Assembly: GCA_963625685.1 (NCBI GenBank)
Contig: CAVFTR010000001.1
Coordinates: 310,001-374,000 of the forward strand
DNA from: F23-B02 sp963625685
GTDB lineage: Bacteria; Bacillota; Clostridia; Oscillospirales; Oscillospiraceae
DNA: 64,000 nucleotides
Direction: 5' to 3'
The notes beneath the pieces were generated by a model. That model saw only the letters and a list, made by a program, of their open reading frames with translations, was not told the origin of the DNA and ran no database searches. Position numbers and translations under genes: made by a program. Shown here piece by piece: positions 33,677 to 43,079 of the stretch (its first letter is position 1; the number at the start of each line of letters is the position of its first letter).

Positions 33677-34711
33677 TCAGTTTCTCATTTCGCGGTTGCG
33701 CAGGAAGTTCATCATGCCGTCCTGCATATTGTCGAGCTTTGTCAGGAGCTTGCCCGCGCCGTGGGCGGCGCAGGAGAGCGGATCGTCGACGATCATCGTT
33801 TTTATATGCGTGCTGTCCTCTATCATGCGGTCGACGCCGTAGAGCATGCTGCCGCCGCCGGAGAGGATCATGCCGTTCATGCCGAGGTCTCCGATGAGCT
33901 CGGGCGGAGTGCGCTCAAGCACGGCGTGTACGTTTTCGAGGATGAGGCGCGCGGGCTCGCGCAGAACGTCGATGAGCTCCTCGGCCGTTACGCTCACGGT
34001 CTTGGGCAGGCCCTTTATGAGGTCCCGGCCCTTGACCTCCATGCTCTCGGGTCCGTCCGCGCGCGGATACAGGCCGCCTATGTTTATCTTCACCTCTTCG
34101 GCTGTCATGGCGCCGATGAGCATATTGTGCTTTTTCTTGATGTAGCGGATGACAGCCTCGTCAAAGGTGCTGCCGGCTATCTTTATCGACTCGCATTCGG
34201 CGACGCCGCCCATTGATACTACTGCTATCTCGGTCGTGCCGCCGCCGATATCGACCACCATGTGTCCGTCGGGCTTTTTTATATCCACGCCCGCGCCGAT
34301 GGCAGTGGCGACAGCGGTCTCGACAAGGTAAACTCTGCGTGCGCCGGCCTCGATGGCGGCGTCTATGACGGCGCGCTCCTCAACACCGGTGATGCTGCTG
34401 GGCACGCACATGAGTATCCTCGGCTTGAAAAGGCTGAAGGAGGTTATCCTGCTGACAAGCTCGCGCAGCATGAGCGCGGACATGTCGTAATCGGAGATGA
34501 CGCCGGCCCTTATCGGGTGGATGGCGACGACGTTGGCCGGGGTGCGGCCGAGCGTTTTCTTGGCATCCTCGCCGATCTTGAGCATCTTGTCCTTTACCTT
34601 GTCGACGGCGACGACCGTCGGCTCGCGCAGGACAAGGCCCTTGCCCTGAGAGAAAACAAGGGTGTTCGACGTTCCCATATCAACTGCTATGTCTCTTTCA
34701 TATATGACCAT
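33677..34711 (-). CDS. MreB/Mbl-type rod-shape actin homologue
   Basis: 344 residues. Actin-fold motifs are AVDMGTSNTLVF (phosphate 1), VDIGGGTTEIAVVS (phosphate 2) and ILSGGGSMLYGVD (adenosine). It directs lateral wall synthesis along the inner membrane. AGGAGC precedes the ATG. mreCD are not adjacent, which suits Mbl or a stand-alone MreB paralogue. It is 66 bp after comF; a GCCGCG/CGCGGC hairpin lies in that gap. Confidence 0.93.
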   Translation of the reverse strand: MVIYERDIAVDMGTSNTLVFSQGKGLVLREPTVVAVDKVKDKMLKIGEDAKKTLGRTPANVVAIHPIRAGVISDYDMSALMLRELVSRITSFSLFKPRILMCVPSSITGVEERAVIDAAIEAGARRVYLVETAVATAIGAGVDIKKPDGHMVVDIGGGTTEIAVVSMGGVAECESIKIAGSTFDEAVIRYIKKKHNMLIGAMTAEEVKINIGGLYPRADGPESMEVKGRDLIKGLPKTVSVTAEELIDVLREPARLILENVHAVLERTPPELIGDLGMNGMILSGGGSMLYGVDRMIEDSTHIKTMIVDDPLSCAAHGAGKLLTKLDNMQDGMMNFLRNREMRN

Positions 34712-34777
34712 ACTACGCTCCTATCTGCCGCGAAACGGCCCCGCGGCGATATTTTTCTATAATTCTATCCATTTATG

Positions 34778-35431
34778 CTAATCTTCATGCCGCGCCAGAG
34801 CCGCCGCGTAAACCTCCTTGGCCCCTGCCCTGCGCAGAACGCGTGCCGCCTCGCTCACCGTCGAGCCCGTCGTCACGACATCGTCGACGAGAAGTATCCG
34901 CAGTCCGGAGACCTCGGCCTTATCGCACAGGGCGTATACCCCCGCGACGTTCTCGCGTCGCTGCGCCGCCGTGCGCGTCAGGGACTGCGCTCCGTTATTC
35001 TTCACCTTTTTCAGAAGCTGTCTGCAAGGAAGCCCGGTATTTCCGGCGATCTCCTCGGCAAGGAGCCGCGCCTGATCGTAGCCTCTGCTGCGCAGGCGCT
35101 TTTTACTGAGCGGTATCCATGATATCACATCAATGCCGCCGCAATCAAGATTATTTTCGACGCACTGCGACATCATGAGCCCGTAGCGCCGGCTGTAGGC
35201 TGCACAGCCGCCGAATTTATAGCGATGCACAGAGCTGCGGACCTTGTCCTTATAATACAGCGGCGCGACGCACTTGTCCACGAAGGGAAAGCGCTGCACG
35301 ACGCCGTCGCCCCTTGTGTACGGCAGCTTTTCGGCACATTCGAGGCAGAGGTCGCCGTCCTTGAGCACGCTGCCGCAGAATACGCATTTCCAGGGGTAGA
35401 GCAGATGGATGATAAAATCAAGTATTTTCAT
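34778..35431 (-). CDS. ComF-family phosphoribosyltransferase-like protein
   Basis: 217 residues with an N-terminal zinc-binding four-Cys motif (CVFCGSVL, CLECAEKL) and a C-terminal PRTase fold (RGYDQARLLAEEI, RILLVDDVVTTGSTVSEAARVL). ComFC-like proteins act in DNA uptake in competent bacteria, but the family is also common in non-competent species. It overlaps recD2 by 14 bases. Confidence 0.9.
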   Translation of the reverse strand: MKILDFIIHLLYPWKCVFCGSVLKDGDLCLECAEKLPYTRGDGVVQRFPFVDKCVAPLYYKDKVRSSVHRYKFGGCAAYSRRYGLMMSQCVENNLDCGGIDVISWIPLSKKRLRSRGYDQARLLAEEIAGNTGLPCRQLLKKVKNNGAQSLTRTAAQRRENVAGVYALCDKAEVSGLRILLVDDVVTTGSTVSEAARVLRRAGAKEVYAAALARHED

Positions 35432-37628
35432 CGTTGAGCCTTATCCTCAGCGCGCTGTAGCGGCGCGACTGCCTGTGATTGTCTATCATGCGGTGGGCAA
35501 CACTGTCGTCGCCGACCATTATCAGCAGATCCTTTGCGCGGGTAACGGCCGTGTACAGCACTCCGCGCGTAAGGAGCATCTGCGCGACGGGATTCAGGGA
35601 GAGTATGACCGCGCGGTACTCGCTGCCCTGCGATTTGTGTACCGTCAGCGCCCAGGCGTGCTCGAGCTCGCCCAGCATTTCAAAGCCGTATAGGGCCGTC
35701 TTATCGTCATAGTCGACCTTCAGGTACTCCGAGACGGTGTCTATCTCGACGATCGTTCCGATATCGCCGTTATATATGCCCGTGCCCGACTTGCCGAGGC
35801 TGTCCTTCCACGCGATATCGTAGTTGTTTTTTATCTGAATGACTCTGTCTCCCGTGCGGAAGACCGTATCGCCGAAGAGCTTTTCCTTTTTCTTTTCGTC
35901 GGGCGGATTGAGCGCCGCCTGAAGGCGTTTGTTGAGATTGACAGTGCCGGTCTCGCCCTTACGGCTGGGCGAGAGCACCTGTATCTGATTTGACGGTATC
36001 TTCATGTTCTCCGGCAGCCGCCTTTTGCACAGCTCGACTATCGTATCGACGCAGGAGCCGCCCTGCATTCGGCGCAGGCGGAAGAAATCGCCGCTGTTTT
36101 CGTTGAAATCGGGGTGCTCTCCCCTGTTTATCATGTGCGCGTTGCGCACGATGCGGCTGTCGGCCTTCTGACGGAATATCTCCGTCAGGCGCACGGTCGG
36201 AACGACGCCGCTGCGGATGATATCCGAAAATACGTTTCCGGGTCCGACCGAGGGCAGCTGGTCCGCGTCACCCACGAGCAGGATGCGGCAGTCGGGCCTG
36301 AGCGCCCTGAGTATGGCGTGCATAAGCGTTATGTCAACCATGGAGCACTCGTCTATGATAATCGCGCCGCAGTCAAGCTTATCCTCCTCGTCCTTGCCGA
36401 AGACGATAGTCTCGCCGTCCTCGGACATTTTTGCGCCGAGCATGCGGTGGATGGTCGAGGCCTCCATGCCGCACAGCTCGCTCATGCGCTTTGCCGCGCG
36501 CCCCGTGGGCGCCGCGAGATATGTTTCAAGCTCCAGCTCGTCATAGAGAGCGAGCACGGCCTTGAGTATCGTCGTTTTGCCCGTGCCGGGGCCGCCGGTT
36601 ATGACGAGCATGCGGCTGCGCGCCGCCAGGGCTATCGCCTCGCGCTGCATGGGCGCGTATTCTATATCGTTTGCGCTCTCAAGGCGCGATATCACGGCTT
36701 CAATGTCTACTCTTTTGTCGTCCTTCAGCCGGCTCATGGCCTTTATTCTGCTCGCCGTATAGGACTCGGCCTCATAAAGCGGCGCAAGATAGCAGGCATC
36801 GAGCCCCGCGACTGTGCAGCAGACGATCTCGCCCGTTTCCGCGAGCTTTTCGACAGCCTCCTCGGCAAGCTCCTGCGCGACTCCTATAAGCTGTGCCGTC
36901 GCGGCCGTCAGCTTTCCTCTCGGGATAAAGCAGTGGCCGTTGCCGGAATTGTGCAGGAGCTCGAACACGACGGCGGCGCACACGCGGTTGAGGCTGTTCC
37001 CGTCAAGGCCGAGCGCCAGCGCGAGGGCGTCGGCCTCGGCAAAGCTCGCGCCGATGTGCGACGACGAGAGTATGTACGGGTTTTCGTGCACGACCTCAAT
37101 GGCGGAATTTCCGTAAAACTTGAACATGCGCAGGGCAAAGACCGGCTGGATGCCGTATGAGCACAAAAATTCCGTAAGGCGGCGCACTCCGGCCTGCTTT
37201 TTGAAGCCGGCGCTTATATCCCTGGCCTTGGCGGAGCTTATGCCCTTTATCTCCGAAAGCTTTTCAGGCTGCATTTCGAGAACGTCCAGAGCCTTGTCGC
37301 CGAAGCGGTCTACGATGAGCGCCGCCGTGGCCGGGCCTACGCCCCGAACGGTGCCTCCCGCGAGATATTCGTATATGGCCTCGGCCGAGGTCGGCAGCAG
37401 ACGGCTGCACTGCTCTATCCTGAACTGCCTTCCGTGCTGGGCATGGGTCATCCATGTGCCCTCCGCCGATATCATTTCACCCGGCGCTATATAGGGCAGA
37501 CATCCGACGGCGGTCGTGTTCTCGCCGTTGTCGAGCTCGAGCTTTACAACTCCGTAGCCGTTTTCGTCGTTTCTGAATATGACGGCCGAGACTGTTCCGT
37601 TAATTTCGCTTAATTCCTGCATCTTCAA
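35418..37628 (-). CDS. recD2: RecD2-type ATP-dependent 5'-3' DNA helicase
   Basis: 736 residues. An N-terminal OB-like part and helix-hairpin-helix region (about 1-190) precede the SF1B core: Walker A VITGGPGTGKTT near 340, Walker B IIIDECSMVD, motif III GDADQLPSVGPG, and motif VI region ALTVHKSQGSEY. The best SD (GAGG) favours the TTG at 37628 (6 nt) over the ATG at 37622 (12 nt). It overlaps the upstream small gene by 29 bases. RecD2 acts in repair independently of RecBC. Confidence 0.93.
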   Translation of the reverse strand: MKMQELSEINGTVSAVIFRNDENGYGVVKLELDNGENTTAVGCLPYIAPGEMISAEGTWMTHAQHGRQFRIEQCSRLLPTSAEAIYEYLAGGTVRGVGPATAALIVDRFGDKALDVLEMQPEKLSEIKGISSAKARDISAGFKKQAGVRRLTEFLCSYGIQPVFALRMFKFYGNSAIEVVHENPYILSSSHIGASFAEADALALALGLDGNSLNRVCAAVVFELLHNSGNGHCFIPRGKLTAATAQLIGVAQELAEEAVEKLAETGEIVCCTVAGLDACYLAPLYEAESYTASRIKAMSRLKDDKRVDIEAVISRLESANDIEYAPMQREAIALAARSRMLVITGGPGTGKTTILKAVLALYDELELETYLAAPTGRAAKRMSELCGMEASTIHRMLGAKMSEDGETIVFGKDEEDKLDCGAIIIDECSMVDITLMHAILRALRPDCRILLVGDADQLPSVGPGNVFSDIIRSGVVPTVRLTEIFRQKADSRIVRNAHMINRGEHPDFNENSGDFFRLRRMQGGSCVDTIVELCKRRLPENMKIPSNQIQVLSPSRKGETGTVNLNKRLQAALNPPDEKKKEKLFGDTVFRTGDRVIQIKNNYDIAWKDSLGKSGTGIYNGDIGTIVEIDTVSEYLKVDYDDKTALYGFEMLGELEHAWALTVHKSQGSEYRAVILSLNPVAQMLLTRGVLYTAVTRAKDLLIMVGDDSVAHRMIDNHRQSRRYSALRIRLNDENT

Positions 37629-37938
37629 TTAATTCCTCTGTCAAGTTTATGCATCTGTACTGTGCTGCAAGGCGGCGCAGCACGCTGCGCGTTTCGTCGT
37701 CAAGCTCAGCGGCTTTTATCGTAAGCTCCGCGCGGAGCGTGCCGTTTTCACGCAGCCAGATGAGACTGCGCAGCGTATACTCTATCGCCGGCTCCGGGCC
37801 ACGTATGCGCAGGACGAGCTCTGCGTCCGTATTTTTCCCGAGCCGCACCGGCGTGAGCAGCAGGCCCTTAACAGACCAAATGATAAGCCAGAGCACTGCC
37901 GCTGCGGCAAAGCCCACGGCGATATACAGCGTCATCAT
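37600..37938 (-). CDS. Small single-span membrane protein between uvrA and recD2
   Basis: 112 residues, one TM helix (about 3-22), then a soluble part without Cys or known motif (LRSLIWLRENGTLRAELTI). GGGAGGGG precedes tandem ATGs. It overlaps recD2 by 29 bases, so it is very likely translated with it. Family not recognised. Confidence 0.7.
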   Translation of the reverse strand: MMTLYIAVGFAAAAVLWLIIWSVKGLLLTPVRLGKNTDAELVLRIRGPEPAIEYTLRSLIWLRENGTLRAELTIKAAELDDETRSVLRRLAAQYRCINLTEELIEDAGIKRN

Positions 37939-37979
37939 ATCCCCTCCCGTATCATTCTACGGGCAGGGCGCGTTTTTTG

Positions 37980-40811
37980 TTAAAGCATCTTTTTCAGGAA
38001 GCTGCCGGTATAGCTGCTGACACAGTCAGCGCACTCCTCCGGTGTTCCCGCAAATACGAGCGTTCCTCCGCCGTCGCCGCCCTCGGGGCCGAGGTCGATG
38101 ATGTAGTCGGCGGTTTTTATGACGTCAAGGTTGTGCTCGATGATAACGACGGTGTTGCCCGCGTCGGCGAGCCTTCCGATAATGCCGAGAAGCTTTCGCA
38201 CGTCGTCCATGTGCAGGCCCGTCGTCGGCTCGTCGAGGATATATAGCGTTGAGCCCGTGCTGCGGCGCGAAAGCTCTGCGGCAAGCTTCACGCGCTGAGC
38301 CTCGCCGCCGGAGAGCGTCGTGCTCGACTGGCCGAGCTGAACGTAGCCGAGGCCGACCTCGCAGAGCGTGTCGAGCTTTGCCTTGAGCTTCGGCAGGTTT
38401 TCAAAAAACGAGCTTGCCTCCTCGACCGTCATGTCGAGGACCTCGCTTATATTCTTCCCCTTATAGCGCACCTCGAGCGTTTCGCGGTTATAGCGCCTGC
38501 CCTTACACACGTCGCAGGGGACGTACACGTCCGGCAGAAAGTGCATCTCTATCTTCTGCACGCCGTCGCCCTTGCAGGCCTCGCAGCGTCCGCCCTTGAC
38601 ATTGAAGGAAAACCGGCCGGAGTTATAGCCGCGCAGACGTGCATTCTCCGTAGAGGCGAACAGCTCGCGGATATCGCCGAAAAGGCCCGTATATGTCGCC
38701 GGATTCGAGCGCGGCGTTCTGCCGATGGGGCTCTGGTCGATGTCGATGACCTTGTCGATGTCGTCTATGCCGCTTATCCCCGCGCACTTTCCGGGCTTGA
38801 GCTTTGCGCGGTTTTTCTTCAGAGCCAGCGTTTTGTAAAGTATCTCGTTTACAAGGCTCGATTTTCCGCTGCCGGATACTCCGGTCACGCAGGTCACGAC
38901 GCCCTTGGGTATCTCGACGTCGATATTCTTCAGATTATGCTCGGCCGCTCCGTGGATCCTTATAAAGCCCCTGTCGGCCCTGCGGCGCTGTGCCGGGACC
39001 GGGATAGTCAGTCTGCCGCTGAGATACCTGCCGGTGAGCGAATCGGGGCAGGCGCAGATATCCTCGGGCGTGCCCGCGGCGACGACCTGTCCACCGTGTA
39101 CGCCCGCTCCGGGGCCTATATCGACGATGAAGTCTGCCGCGCGCATGGTATCCTCATCGTGCTCGACGACGATCAGCGTATTGCCGAGGTCGCGCAGGTC
39201 CATGAGCGTTTTGAGCAGCTTTTCGTTATCGCGCTGATGCAGGCCGATGCTCGGCTCGTCAAGGATGTACAGCACCCCCGTGAGCGACGCTCCGATCTGC
39301 GTTGCGAGCCTTATGCGCTGGCTCTCGCCGCCCGAGAGCGTCGCCGCTCCGCGCGAGAGGCTGAGGTACTGAAGGCCTACGTTTTTAAGAAAGCCGAGAC
39401 GTGCTTTTATCTCCTTTATGATCCTGTCGGCAATAATGTGCTCCTTTTCGCTCAGCTCAAGACCGTCAATGAAATCAATCGCCTCGGTAACGGACATGTC
39501 GCCCATACCGGCGATGTTTATGCCGCCTACAGTTACGGCGAGCGCCTCCTTTCTCAGGCGCTGACCGCGGCAATCGGGACAGACCACCTCGGACATGCAC
39601 TCCTCTATCTCGGCACGCATGGCGGGGCTCTGTGTCTCAAAATAGCGGCGCTCGAGGTTTTTGCATATGCCCTCGAAGGGGCGTGAAAACTTCCCCGCAA
39701 AGGAGCTGTTCTTCCGCTCGCGCTCGTAGCTGAGCTCGAGCTTTTCGCCGTTGCTGCCGTACAGAAGGATATTCTTCACATTCTCCGGCAGCTCCGATAT
39801 CGGTGTGTTGAGCGTAAAGCCGTATTTGGCGGCAAGGGCGTTATAGTACATCGCCGCGATGGAGTCCGTGCCCGAGCTCCAGCCTGTCGCCTTGACGGCG
39901 CCGTCGTTTATGCTCAGGCTATCGTCCGGTATGACAAGGTCTGGGTCGACCAGGAGCTGCATGCCCAGGCCGTCGCACCTGGGGCAGGCGCCGTAGGGCG
40001 TGTTGAACGAGAACATACGCGGCGTGAGCTCCTCGATGGATATGCCGCAGTCCGGGCAGGCGTAGTTCTGAGAAAACAGCAGCTGCCTGTCCTCGCCGAC
40101 GATATCCGCGACGACGAGCCCGCCCGCGAGCGAGGCCGCAGTTTCAACGGAGTCTGCAAGCCGGCGCATGATTCCGTCCTTTATGACGACGCGGTCGACG
40201 ATGATCTCGATGGTGTGCTTTTTGTTCTTGTCGAGCTTTATGTCCTCGGATAGCTCGTACATGCTGCCGTCGACGCGCACGCGGACATAGCCGGAGCGGC
40301 GCGCATCCTCGAACACCTTGACATACTCGCCCTTACGGGCGCGCACCACCGGCGCGAGGACCATGAGCTTCGTGCCCTCCGGCAGGAGCATGAGCTGGTC
40401 GATCATCTGATCTATGGTCTGCTGGCGTATCTCCTTGCCGCACTTCGGGCAATGCGGCCTGCCTATCCGCGCCCACAAAAGGCGCATGTAGTCGTATATC
40501 TCAGTGACCGTGCCGACGGTTGAGCGCGGGTTGCGCGAGCCGCTCTTCTGGTCGATGGATATGGCCGGCGACAGTCCCTGGATATAATCGAGGTCGGGCT
40601 TGTCCATCTGCCCGAGGAACTGCCTTGCGTAGGACGACAGGCTCTCTACATATCTTCTCTGTCCCTCGGCGTAGATAGTGTCGAAGGCGAGACTCGACTT
40701 GCCGCTGCCGGATACTCCCGTCATGACGATGAGCTTGTTGCGGGGTATCTCTATATCTATATTTTTAAGGTTGTTGGCTCTTGCGCCTTTTATTTTGATG
40801 TAATCAGTCAT
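37980..40811 (-). CDS. uvrA: Excinuclease ABC subunit UvrA
   Basis: Damage-recognition ATPase of nucleotide excision repair. 943 residues from the ATG at 40811. Two ABC ATPase modules: GVSGSGKSSLAFDT (31-44) and GVSGSGKSSLVNEI near 640, with signatures LSGGESQRIRLATQ and LSGGEAQRVKLAAE. Zinc fingers include CPKCGKEI, CPDCGIS, CPRCDGLG and CDVCKGRRYN. A GTG two codons upstream is an alternative start. Not next to uvrB in this window. Confidence 0.98.
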   Translation of the reverse strand: MTDYIKIKGARANNLKNIDIEIPRNKLIVMTGVSGSGKSSLAFDTIYAEGQRRYVESLSSYARQFLGQMDKPDLDYIQGLSPAISIDQKSGSRNPRSTVGTVTEIYDYMRLLWARIGRPHCPKCGKEIRQQTIDQMIDQLMLLPEGTKLMVLAPVVRARKGEYVKVFEDARRSGYVRVRVDGSMYELSEDIKLDKNKKHTIEIIVDRVVIKDGIMRRLADSVETAASLAGGLVVADIVGEDRQLLFSQNYACPDCGISIEELTPRMFSFNTPYGACPRCDGLGMQLLVDPDLVIPDDSLSINDGAVKATGWSSGTDSIAAMYYNALAAKYGFTLNTPISELPENVKNILLYGSNGEKLELSYERERKNSSFAGKFSRPFEGICKNLERRYFETQSPAMRAEIEECMSEVVCPDCRGQRLRKEALAVTVGGINIAGMGDMSVTEAIDFIDGLELSEKEHIIADRIIKEIKARLGFLKNVGLQYLSLSRGAATLSGGESQRIRLATQIGASLTGVLYILDEPSIGLHQRDNEKLLKTLMDLRDLGNTLIVVEHDEDTMRAADFIVDIGPGAGVHGGQVVAAGTPEDICACPDSLTGRYLSGRLTIPVPAQRRRADRGFIRIHGAAEHNLKNIDVEIPKGVVTCVTGVSGSGKSSLVNEILYKTLALKKNRAKLKPGKCAGISGIDDIDKVIDIDQSPIGRTPRSNPATYTGLFGDIRELFASTENARLRGYNSGRFSFNVKGGRCEACKGDGVQKIEMHFLPDVYVPCDVCKGRRYNRETLEVRYKGKNISEVLDMTVEEASSFFENLPKLKAKLDTLCEVGLGYVQLGQSSTTLSGGEAQRVKLAAELSRRSTGSTLYILDEPTTGLHMDDVRKLLGIIGRLADAGNTVVIIEHNLDVIKTADYIIDLGPEGGDGGGTLVFAGTPEECADCVSSYTGSFLKKML

Positions 40812-41289
40812 TCTCACTTACCAGATCAGCAAATTCCGCGCGCACGAGCGCGGCAAGGTCATTCGGGTCGAGCTCGACCTGATAGCCGATCTTTCCCGCG
40901 CTGACCATAACGCCCGGCTTATCCTGCGCGCTTATATCGATAAAGGTCCTGTACTGCTTTTTCATGCCTATCGGCGAGCAGCCGCCGCGCACATAGCCCG
41001 TGAGTGCGTTTATCTCGCTGACATGGATCATCGCTATCGACTTCTCCCCTGCCGCCTTTGCCGCCTTCTTGAGATCGAGCTCTCCCGTCACCGGCACGTC
41101 AAAGACATATATGCTCTTGCTCGCGCCGCGCGCGACGAGGGTCTTGAATACCTGCGAGGGCTCAAGGCCGCATATTCTCGCGACCGTAGCGCCGTCTACG
41201 GCATCGTCGCCGTGGGGGTACTCGTGCGGCGTATATTTTATTTTCTTCTGCTCAAGCAGACGCATTACGTTCGTTTTCTGTTCTTTCAT
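40804..41289 (-). CDS. ybaK: YbaK/EbsC-type Cys-tRNA(Pro) deacylase
   Basis: Hydrolyses cysteine mischarged on tRNA(Pro). 161 residues with VFKTLVARG, the catalytic Lys region LKKAAKAAGEKSI, and GGCSPIGMKKQ with the family Gly-Gly-x-Ser-Pro. It overlaps the uvrA start by 8 bases and is the first gene of ybaK-uvrA-orf-recD2-comF(-mreB), with a good promoter. Confidence 0.92.
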   Translation of the reverse strand: MKEQKTNVMRLLEQKKIKYTPHEYPHGDDAVDGATVARICGLEPSQVFKTLVARGASKSIYVFDVPVTGELDLKKAAKAAGEKSIAMIHVSEINALTGYVRGGCSPIGMKKQYRTFIDISAQDKPGVMVSAGKIGYQVELDPNDLAALVRAEFADLVSEND

Positions 41290-41323
41290 TTCAAGTCGCT
41301 CCGTCTATTATGCATAATAGAGT

Positions 41324-41352
41324 ATTATACCGCGAAACGATTCATCTTTCAA
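41324..41352 (-). promoter_or_regulatory. Sigma-A-type promoter of ybaK-uvrA operon
   Basis: Minus strand: TTGAAA (41347-41352), 17-bp spacer, TATAAT (41324-41329). Just downstream of the tetR terminator. Confidence 0.75.
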
Positions 41353-41354
41353 CA

Positions 41355-41387
41355 TAAAAAAGGACTTCCGAGCTATGCCGGAAGTCC
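41355..41387 (-). terminator. Intrinsic terminator of the TetR-family gene
   Basis: Minus strand: GGACTTCCG.., 8-nt loop, CGGAAGTCC, then TTTTTTATG. Confidence 0.88.
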
Positions 41388-41402
41388 GTGTTTTCAATTT
41401 GT

Positions 41403-41960
41403 TTAATCCTTCTGGAACCTTGCCAGCAGATTTTCCGTGCTGCCGTCAAGGAGCTTGATATAGCGCTCTCTGTCATGCTCGTCGAGCGGGGGCATACCCA
41501 TGTCGAACCACTGGGATATCCAGCCGATGACGGCGTTGACATAGAACTCGCACACGAACTCCAGATCCGACCACTCGATGTTCTTTCCCTCCGCGCAGAT
41601 GACCGCAAAGCTGTGCACGCAGTAATGCAGACGGCCCTTGAAGTATTTCAGCAGATACGCGCGGTTCTGAGAATTGAAGATATTCAGCACGAAGCTGCGG
41701 TTATCCTGAAGATACTGGAACCACTCGATAACGTCCTCGCGCCATTTTTCGTAGAGTATCTCGTGAGGAAGGGCCTTGTTGGTGTCCTCCTCAAATACCC
41801 ACTCGAGAAGATCGTAAACATCGTCAAAGTGATAGTAAAACGTCTGCCGGTTCACGCCGCATTCCTCGACAAGGTCCTTTACGGTTATCTTATCGATAGG
41901 CTTGACAGAAAGCATCTTTTTCAGAGCATTGCCCAGCGCTTCCTTTGTTGAGCTCGCCAT
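41403..41960 (-). CDS. TetR/AcrR-family transcriptional regulator
   Basis: 185 residues. The N-terminal HTH (ITVKDLVEECGVNRQTFYYHFDDVYDLL cut near 24-52; short quote: GVNRQTFYYHF) is typical, and the C-terminal part resembles the TetR_C_33 (DhaS-like) group. No obvious target operon is beside it; the divergent neighbour is gluQ. A TGACA/TGTCA palindrome just upstream suggests autoregulation. Confidence 0.88.
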   Translation of the reverse strand: MASSTKEALGNALKKMLSVKPIDKITVKDLVEECGVNRQTFYYHFDDVYDLLEWVFEEDTNKALPHEILYEKWREDVIEWFQYLQDNRSFVLNIFNSQNRAYLLKYFKGRLHYCVHSFAVICAEGKNIEWSDLEFVCEFYVNAVIGWISQWFDMGMPPLDEHDRERYIKLLDGSTENLLARFQKD

Positions 41961-41978
41961 TTAAATTACCTCTTTCTC

Positions 41979-41999
41979 TATGACACCCCACATGTCATA
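41979..41999. promoter_or_regulatory. Candidate TetR operator
   Basis: TATGACA, 7-bp spacer, TGTCATA, 18 bp upstream of the tetR start. The symmetry and position fit autoregulation. Confidence 0.55.
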
Positions 42000-42115
42000 C
42001 AAATTTTTATGAACACACTATATCACATGTTTAGAAAAAAAGATAGATAAATATTTATTTTTTTGCCAAACTGTGCTTATATATAAATATGATCTTATTA
42101 TTTTGAGGCTGTTAT

Positions 42116-43042
42116 ATGTGCAAAAGCGAAATCGAACGCGGCAGATTCGCTCCGAGTCCGAGCGGTCAGCTGCATATGGGAAATCTCTCGTCCTGTCTTC
42201 TGGCCTGGCTCGACGCGCGCAGCTCCGGCGCAAGGCTCGTCTTCCGCATGGAGGATCTCGATCCCGACCGCAGCAGCGCGGAAAGCGAAAGGAGCATAGT
42301 CTGCGCATTAAGGGCGCTCGGCCTTGACTGGGACGAGGGCTATCCGGACGCGGACTATCGTCAGAGCGAACGAAGCGATAAATACGACGCGGCCTTTGAG
42401 CTGCTGCTTGGCCGCGGCATGCTCTATCCCTGCTATTGCAGCCGCAGCGAGCGGCTTGCGGCCTCCGCTCCGCATCCCGGAGAACAGCGGTGCGATCCGG
42501 GCTGCCGCTGCCGATATCTCGGGGCGCGCGAGAGGCTCGAGCTTGAGCGCTCCGGCAGGAGGGCCGCGTGGAAGATAAAGGTGCCAGATAAAACGATAAG
42601 CTTCCGCGACGGGCATTACGGCGGATTTTCGGAAAACCTGGCCGACGGCGGCGACTTTATTATAAAGCGCTCGGACGGAGTTTATGCTTATCAGTTTGCC
42701 GTCTCCTTTGACGATATGGACATGGGCGTGACGCGCGTCGTGCGGGGACGCGATCTGCTTACGTCGACGCCGAGGCAGATATGGCTCATACAGACGCTCG
42801 GCGGCACTGCGCCCGAGTATTATCACGCGCCGCTCATTTCGGGCAGGGACGGCAGGAAGCTTTCAAAGCGCTGCGGCGACCTCGGTGCGCAGGCGCTGCT
42901 CAAAAAGCATTCTCCAGAGGAGCTTATCGGATACCTTGCCGGAGCGCTCGGCATATCCGACGGAAGCCCTGCAGGCGCGGCGGAGCTTTCGGGCTCCTTC
43001 GACTGGGCGAAGGTCAGGAAAGACGATGTTTTGATATTATAA
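42116..43042 (+). CDS. gluQ: Glutamyl-Q tRNA(Asp) synthetase GluQ
   Basis: Truncated GluRS-like enzyme that attaches glutamate to queuosine at position 34 of tRNA(Asp). 308 residues. Catalytic-core motifs are RFAPSPSGQLHMGNL (HIGH-type), FRMEDLDPDRSS and the KMSKS-like RDGRKLSKRCG. The GluQ-type zinc site is CYCSRSER...CRCRYL. It lacks the anticodon domain of a full GluRS. GAGG lies 7 nt before the ATG. It complements tgt and queA. Confidence 0.93.
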   Translation: MCKSEIERGRFAPSPSGQLHMGNLSSCLLAWLDARSSGARLVFRMEDLDPDRSSAESERSIVCALRALGLDWDEGYPDADYRQSERSDKYDAAFELLLGRGMLYPCYCSRSERLAASAPHPGEQRCDPGCRCRYLGARERLELERSGRRAAWKIKVPDKTISFRDGHYGGFSENLADGGDFIIKRSDGVYAYQFAVSFDDMDMGVTRVVRGRDLLTSTPRQIWLIQTLGGTAPEYYHAPLISGRDGRKLSKRCGDLGAQALLKKHSPEELIGYLAGALGISDGSPAGAAELSGSFDWAKVRKDDVLIL

Positions 43043-43076
43043 AACCGGCCGTCCGAAAATTCGGGCAGCCGGTTTT
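43041..43076. terminator. Terminator between convergent gluQ and the SpoIIE-type gene
   Basis: AAAACCGGC and GCCGGTTTT enclose a second small stem (CCGA/TCGG). T-tracts on both sides. Confidence 0.85.
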
Positions 43077-43079
43077 GGC

